From: Deltaproteobacteria bacterium
GTDB lineage: Bacteria; Desulfobacterota; SM23-61
Reading direction: 5' to 3'
Assembly: GCA_026388915.1 (NCBI GenBank)
Contig: JAPLIW010000680.1
Span: 1 to 9,363, forward strand
DNA length: 9,363 bases
In this document: in pieces, positions 5,861 to 9,363 of the stretch
How the letters are laid out: each line of letters begins with the position of its first letter
Position numbering within the stretch: the first letter of the stretch is position 1
Notes under the pieces: model-generated
Told to the model about the DNA's origin: nothing
What the model saw: the letters and a program-made list of their open reading frames with translations, nothing else
Databases searched by the model: none
Translations under genes and position numbers: made by a program

Positions 5861-5987
5861 AGCTCGCTGGATCTCGTTTTATCCCGGCCGCGATTTTGTG
5901 ACCCCCGACTCGGGAGAGGAATCCCTTCCGGAAAATAGACCGGGCCTGGAAGTGATGTACCTTCCCTGAGGCCGACAGAGGCGGGCT

Positions 5988-6025
5988 AAAAAAAGCCCTC
6001 TCCCCCGATCATGGGGGAGAGGGCT
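5988..6025 (-). terminator. Rho-independent terminator downstream of the PilB/GspE gene
   Basis: A perfect 13-bp stem (5994-6006 with 6013-6025) encloses the 6-nt loop GATCAT. Read on the minus strand, the stem is followed by seven T residues (complement of A5988-5994), the classic intrinsic terminator layout. It lies about 160 nt beyond the ATPase stop codon. On the plus strand there is no U-tract after the stem, so it should act mainly on minus-strand transcripts. The preceding stretch 5861-5987 shows no gene or other recognisable feature. Confidence 0.85.
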
Positions 6026-6050
6026 TCGTCGTTCACTCTGCCTTCTTCTA

Positions 6051-6064
6051 AATCCGCAATCCGC
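6051..6064. repeat. Heptanucleotide pair, AATCCGC type
   Basis: Two AATCCGC units, the same type as the array at 29-56, sit directly ahead of the first hairpin at 6063-6088. Confidence 0.6.
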
Positions 6065-6115
6065 CCTGCACTACATGGGGTGCAGGGCTGCCCTGAACCT
6101 CATATGGTTCAGGGC
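6063..6115. repeat. Two tandem perfect hairpins
   Basis: GCCCTGCA (6063-6070) pairs with TGCAGGGC (6081-6088) across a 10-nt loop. One base later GCCCTGAACC (6090-6099) pairs with GGTTCAGGGC (6106-6115) across a 6-nt loop. Both stems share GCCCTG. They lie between the ATPase stop codon and its terminator, so they would be in its 3' untranslated RNA. Function unknown; they may be REP-like dispersed hairpins or protect a 3' end. Confidence 0.7.
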
Positions 6116-6184
6116 GAATTCCGCATTCGTTTTAGTGTTCTCTGGTTTTCCATTCCGCATTCCGCACTCCGAATTCCGCATTCG
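6116..6184. repeat. Heptanucleotide array, CATTCCG type, with a 14-bp direct repeat
   Basis: CATTCCG, CATTCCG, CACTCCG, AATTCCG and a partial CATTCG run from 6151 to 6184 in 7-nt register. GAATTCCGCATTCG occurs twice, at 6116-6129 and 6171-6184. The array ends one base before the ATPase stop codon (6186-6188 on the minus strand). Confidence 0.75.
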
Positions 6185-6185
6185 A

Positions 6186-8069
6186 TTAGTGCCAGCTGTA
6201 CGGGTCCTTCTCCTGGGGGGAGATGAGGATTTCTTTGTCGTTCTCCTTGGAAATGTGGGACCGCTCCATCTTTTCGATGAACTGTTCCGGGATCTTGGCC
6301 ATGACCTCTTCGATGGTGGTGACCCCTTCCCTCACCTTGTCCCAGGCATCCTCGAAGAGGGTCTTCATTCCCGATTCCCGGGCCGCATCCCAGAGGTCGT
6401 CCTCATAGGCGCTCTTGGCGATGAGTCTGCGGATCCGGGTGTTGATTTTGAGAAATTCGAAGACCCCGATCTGGCCGTAGTAGCCCGTGTAATAGCAGTG
6501 GGAACAGCCCTTTCCCTGATAAAAGCGCTCGATCGGGGGTAAATCCTTGCAGATCTGGTTGTTCGGCGGCTCCACCTCCACCTTGCATTTGGGACAGATC
6601 CTTCGGACCAGACGCTGGGCCAGGACTCCGCTCACCGAGGAACTGACCAGGAAGTTGGGAATCCCGATGTCCACCAGGCGGGTCACGGTGGAAACGGTGT
6701 CATTGGTATGCAGGGTGCTCAGGACCAGGTGCCCGGTGAGGGCCGCCCGGATGGCAATCTCCGCTGTTTCCAGGTCCCGGATCTCCCCCACCATGATGAT
6801 ATCCGGATCCTGCCGGAGAATGGAGCGGAGGGCCGTGGCAAAGGTATAGCCCACGGTATCGTTCACCGACACCTGGGTAACGCCGTCGAATTTGTACTCC
6901 ACCGGGTTCTCCACGGTGATGATGTTCTCCGTCTCGGAACGGAGCTGGTTGAGCCACGCGTACAGCGTCGTGGTCTTGCCCCCTCCCGTGGGCCCGGTAA
7001 CCAGAAGCATCCCCTGGGGCTGGCTGAAGATTTCGATCAGCTGCTTCAGGATGTTTTCCGGAATTCCCAGGTAGGTGACCGGGATCAAACCCGTGTTCCG
7101 GTTCAGGAGCCGCATGACCACTTTTTCCCCGTAGATCGAGGGTAAGGTGGAGATCCGCAGGTCCACCTCCTTCTCTCCCAGCTTCATGTAGCTGTTCCCG
7201 TCCTGGGGAAGCCGCCGGTTGGTAATGTCCATGTTGGAGATGATCTTGATCCGCGAGGTGACCGGGCTCTGCACATTCTTGGGAACCCGGAGGATGTCCC
7301 GCAGCTCCCCGTCCACCCGGTACCGGACCAGCATGTATTTCTCCCGGGGCTCGATGTGGATATCGCTGGCCCGGGATTGAATGGCATCCACGATAATCAT
7401 GGTGACCAGCTTGACGATGGCCGGGGCTTCGCTGGATTTGTACAGGGACTGGACGCTGATTTCTTCTTCCGGGGAGTCTTTCTTAAACTCCACTTCTTCG
7501 AACTTGGGCATGTCCTTCAGCAGGTCCCAGACGTGCTCCTCCGCCCCGAAATTCTTTTCGATCGCCTCGGTGAGATTGCTTTCGCAGGCCACCACGTGTT
7601 TGATGTTGAGGTCGGTCATGAAGGTGATCTCCCCGATGGTCTCGTAGTCCAGGGGATCAGCCATGGCCAGGGTCAGACTTTTTTCATCGAGCTGCAGAGG
7701 AAGGACCAGCTTTTTCTGGACTATTTCCCTGGGAATGAGTTTCTTCAATTCCACCGTGAGACGGTACTTGGAACAATCCACAAAGGGGAGGCTTAGCTGC
7801 TTGGCCAGCGCCTCGGCGATCTGCGTTTCGGTGACATAGGCCAGCTCCACCAGGATCTTTCCAAGCCGCTTGTGCTTGCTCTTCTGGAGCATGAGGGCGT
7901 GGTCCAGCTGGTGCTGGGTGATCAGCCCGGCCTCCATCAGGATGTCGCTGATTCTTTTCCTTTGTTTAAACAAAATGTCTCTCTGGAGCCCGGCATTTTT
8001 CCGGGAGAAATCGGGCCTTTGGCCCGGGGTATCCTTATTGCTTAATAGAAGTACTTTCTTGGGGTCCAT
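6186..8069 (-). CDS. PilB/GspE-family type IV pilus or type II secretion assembly ATPase
   Basis: This 627-residue cytoplasmic hexameric ATPase powers pilus or pseudopilus extension. The N-terminus (39-91) carries two tandem 24-residue MshEN-like motifs, 39-62 and 68-91, with a 5-residue spacer, the arrangement known to bind c-di-GMP. The motor domain follows with an Asp box (VRYRVDGELRD, 248-258), Walker A GPTGGGKTTTLY (359-370; the usual GPTGSGKT has Ser at 363), Walker B with DIIMVGEIRD (423-432) and a His box (HLVLSTLHTND, 447-457). A zinc site is formed by C492, C495, C522 and C525. This order and length fit PilB or GspE; no pilC, pilT or gsp partner lies in the window, so the symbol is left open. 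A charged C-terminal tail (about 600-627) extends past the usual end. The start ATG has only a weak purine-rich site. The gene is followed by hairpins and a strong terminator. Confidence 0.93.
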   Translation of the reverse strand: MDPKKVLLLSNKDTPGQRPDFSRKNAGLQRDILFKQRKRISDILMEAGLITQHQLDHALMLQKSKHKRLGKILVELAYVTETQIAEALAKQLSLPFVDCSKYRLTVELKKLIPREIVQKKLVLPLQLDEKSLTLAMADPLDYETIGEITFMTDLNIKHVVACESNLTEAIEKNFGAEEHVWDLLKDMPKFEEVEFKKDSPEEEISVQSLYKSSEAPAIVKLVTMIIVDAIQSRASDIHIEPREKYMLVRYRVDGELRDILRVPKNVQSPVTSRIKIISNMDITNRRLPQDGNSYMKLGEKEVDLRISTLPSIYGEKVVMRLLNRNTGLIPVTYLGIPENILKQLIEIFSQPQGMLLVTGPTGGGKTTTLYAWLNQLRSETENIITVENPVEYKFDGVTQVSVNDTVGYTFATALRSILRQDPDIIMVGEIRDLETAEIAIRAALTGHLVLSTLHTNDTVSTVTRLVDIGIPNFLVSSSVSGVLAQRLVRRICPKCKVEVEPPNNQICKDLPPIERFYQGKGCSHCYYTGYYGQIGVFEFLKINTRIRRLIAKSAYEDDLWDAARESGMKTLFEDAWDKVREGVTTIEEVMAKIPEQFIEKMERSHISKENDKEILISPQEKDPYSWH

Positions 8070-8160
8070 TTGTCAAGCTCTTTTTCCCTTTTTCCTCTTT
8101 TATTGCTTTTCTGGTCCCTCTTTTTTCCTCTTTTATCCCTTTTCTCCTCCTTAGCCTTCA
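8070..8160 (-). other. Purine-rich leader upstream of the ATPase gene
   Basis: On the minus strand this stretch is almost entirely A and G with repeated AAAAGAGGAAAAA-like blocks. No good -10/-35 pair was found in it. It contains a 39-codon open frame (8161-8042) encoding a Lys/Arg/Glu-rich peptide that overlaps the ATPase start out of frame. That frame has no Shine-Dalgarno and is probably a by-product of base composition. Confidence 0.45.
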
Positions 8161-8168
8161 TCAAAAGC

Positions 8169-8363
8169 TTTATTGATGATCTCGTAAAAAGTCGAAATTC
8201 CATAAAATTCGTCATTCCGGCGAAAGCCGGAATCCAGGGTTTCCCGTGAAAACGGGAATCCAGATTTTCTTTAATGGTTCCCCGCCTCCGCGGGGATAAT
8301 GTCTGGACCCCGACTTTCGCCGGGGTGACGCATCAAGAGATTTTTTACGAGACCATCTTTATT
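8169..8363. mobile_element. MITE-like element with terminal inverted repeats and target duplication
   Basis: The element runs from 8175 to 8357. Its ends, GATGATCTCGTAAAAA (8175-8190) and the inverse of GATGGTCTCGTAAAAA (8342-8357), match at 15 of 16 positions. TTTATT flanks both sides (8169-8174 and 8358-8363), as expected for a target-site duplication. Inside are hairpins with ATTCCGGC/GCCGGAAT (8213-8232), TTCCCGT/ACGGGAA (8240-8257), TCCCCGC/GCGGGGA (8279-8296) and a CCCCGACTTTCGCCGGGG stem. There is no ORF of transposase size, so it is non-autonomous. GTCATTCCGGCGAAAGCCGG-type modules are common dispersed repeats in proteobacteria (recalled, not searched). The right duplication covers the stop codon of the acyl-CoA ligase gene. 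Confidence 0.75.
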
Positions 8364-9363
8364 GGCTCTTTAATTCCTTCCGCAGCTCGGTCTTCAAAAC
8401 CTTCCCTGCCCCGCTCACCGGGAGCTGATTTTTAAAAATAATCTGTCGGATTTTCTTATAGGCGGAGACATTTTTTGCGCAATATTCCAGGAGTTCTTCG
8501 GCCGTGGCCTGCGCCCCCGCCTTGAGGACCACAAAAGCAACCGGGATCTCCCCCGCATCCACGTCCGTTTTCCCCACCACGGCGCACTGCTGGACCACGG
8601 GATGCTTGGCCATGATCTCTTCCAGGTCCCTCGGGTAGACATTGTAGCCCTTGTAAATGAGCATGTCCTTCTTCCGGTCAACGATAAAGAAATAGCCGTC
8701 CTCATCCTCGCGGCCGATGTCCCCGGTGTAAACCCACCCATCGCGCAGGACATGCCTGGTTTCTTCGGGCTTATTCCAGTAGCCCTGCATCACCTGGGGC
8801 CCTCTGATGCAGACTTCCCCGACCTCCCCGGAAGGCAGCACTTTGGTTCCCGTCTCCAAGTCCACAATCTTGACTTCCGTGTCCGCGATGGGCAGTCCCA
8901 CCGACCCCGCTTTCAGCCCTTCCCGGGTCGGAGGGTTGCAATTGCTGGCCATGGTTACCTCCGTCAACCCGTAAGCTTCGGTGACCACCCCGGAAAAGCT
9001 CTTGCGCATCTGTTCCAAAACCGGGACCGGAAGGGGGGCGGCGCCCGAGGCTGCGATCTTTATATTGGACAGGTCGTATTTCTTAAAATCAGGATGGTTG
9101 ACCAGAGGGATGAACAGTTGCGGCGCACCCCCGACGGCGGTGGCTTCATACTTCTCGATGGCCTGGAGGTACTGTCCGGGGTCGAACCGGGGAAAGACCA
9201 CCATCGTCGTCCCCACATAAATCATTTGATTCAGGTAACCGATCGTTCCCATGGCATGAAACCAGGGGACCACGACCAGGGCTTTTCCCTTTCCAAACCT
9301 CACGGGATGATCCTCCTCCCGGTCCCCTTCCATCCGGACGAGGTTCAGAATCCCATTCTCATA
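8359..9363 (-). CDS. AMP-dependent acyl-CoA synthetase/ligase, C-terminal part (cut by window edge)
   Basis: The C-terminal 334 residues of a class I adenylate-forming enzyme are present. It activates a carboxylic acid, probably a fatty or aromatic acid, through an acyl-AMP to its CoA thioester. The frame is open to the window edge and reads through the Met at 9333, so the true start and the P-loop (TSGTTGxPKG; about 200 residues in a typical 520-560-residue protein) lie outside. Visible core motifs, numbered from the edge: PWFHAMG (33-39), EAYGLTE (129-135), YTGDIG (212-217), DRKKDMLIYKGYNVYP (229-244, hinge and Gly-Tyr motif) and LPVSGAGKVLK with the adenylation Lys at 321. It resembles long-chain-fatty-acid--CoA ligases, but substrate cannot be read from this part. 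The stop codon overlaps the direct repeat of the MITE-like element. Confidence 0.92.
   Translation of the reverse strand, partial: YENGILNLVRMEGDREEDHPVRFGKGKALVVVPWFHAMGTIGYLNQMIYVGTTMVVFPRFDPGQYLQAIEKYEATAVGGAPQLFIPLVNHPDFKKYDLSNIKIAASGAAPLPVPVLEQMRKSFSGVVTEAYGLTEVTMASNCNPPTREGLKAGSVGLPIADTEVKIVDLETGTKVLPSGEVGEVCIRGPQVMQGYWNKPEETRHVLRDGWVYTGDIGREDEDGYFFIVDRKKDMLIYKGYNVYPRDLEEIMAKHPVVQQCAVVGKTDVDAGEIPVAFVVLKAGAQATAEELLEYCAKNVSAYKKIRQIIFKNQLPVSGAGKVLKTELRKELKSQ

Noticed and set aside
5988..6025. Plus-strand terminator for the PIG-L transcript
   Set aside because: The T-tract appears only when read on the minus strand; on plus the stem is followed by TCGTCG.
8359..9333. Acyl-CoA ligase starting at the Met at 9333
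   Set aside because: The frame stays open to the window edge with sensible coding sequence, and the essential N-terminal P-loop region is still missing, so that Met is internal.

Overview
The window looks like chromosomal DNA of an anaerobic Desulfobacterota-type ('deltaproteobacterial') bacterium, probably from a metagenome-type assembly. This placement is inferred from gene content: a winged-helix/4Fe-4S protein of the kind common in anaerobes, an Old Yellow Enzyme with extra cluster cysteines, an acyl-CoA ligase, a GAF/HD-GYP protein and a PilB/GspE ATPase. The GC-rich coding regions are separated by A/C-rich or pyrimidine-rich repeat junctions. No rRNA, tRNA, CRISPR array or intact transposase gene was seen.

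Layout. A small exported DUF192 protein (187-651, +) converges on an ene-reductase-like flavoprotein (775-1806, -). Upstream of the latter, after a repeat-filled gap, is a minus-strand pair: GAF-HD-GYP (4398-3160) followed 23 nt later by a winged-helix/cysteine-rich/2x[4Fe-4S] protein (3136-2060). These are probably co-transcribed from a near-consensus sigma70 promoter at 4445-4473. A divergent promoter at 4503-4532 faces a PIG-L/LmbE deacetylase (4782-5606, +), which starts at a TTG codon. Next comes a short chimeric ORF (5603-5860). Its 3' half resembles the C-terminus of a DUF374 lysophospholipid acyltransferase and its 5' half is repeat DNA, so it is probably a gene relic. A strong minus-strand terminator (5988-6025) lies downstream of the PilB/GspE ATPase gene (8069-6186, -). 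The minus-strand acyl-CoA ligase (from the window edge to 8359) is separated from the ATPase gene by a MITE-like element with terminal inverted repeats and flanking 6-bp direct repeats.

Two themes stand out. First, there is a possible c-di-GMP connection. The N-terminus of the ATPase carries two tandem 24-residue stretches with the exact 5-residue spacing of MshEN c-di-GMP-binding motifs (slightly degenerate), and the HD-GYP protein has an intact phosphodiesterase signature. Second, nearly every gene junction is filled with short-period repeats. There are heptanucleotide arrays of at least four sequence types, a nonanucleotide-based inverted element, GC-rich hairpins and the MITE. Several sit flush against stop codons, and one has been incorporated into the coding 3' end of the PIG-L gene. 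The heptamer arrays recall the STRR heptanucleotide repeats of heterocystous cyanobacteria.
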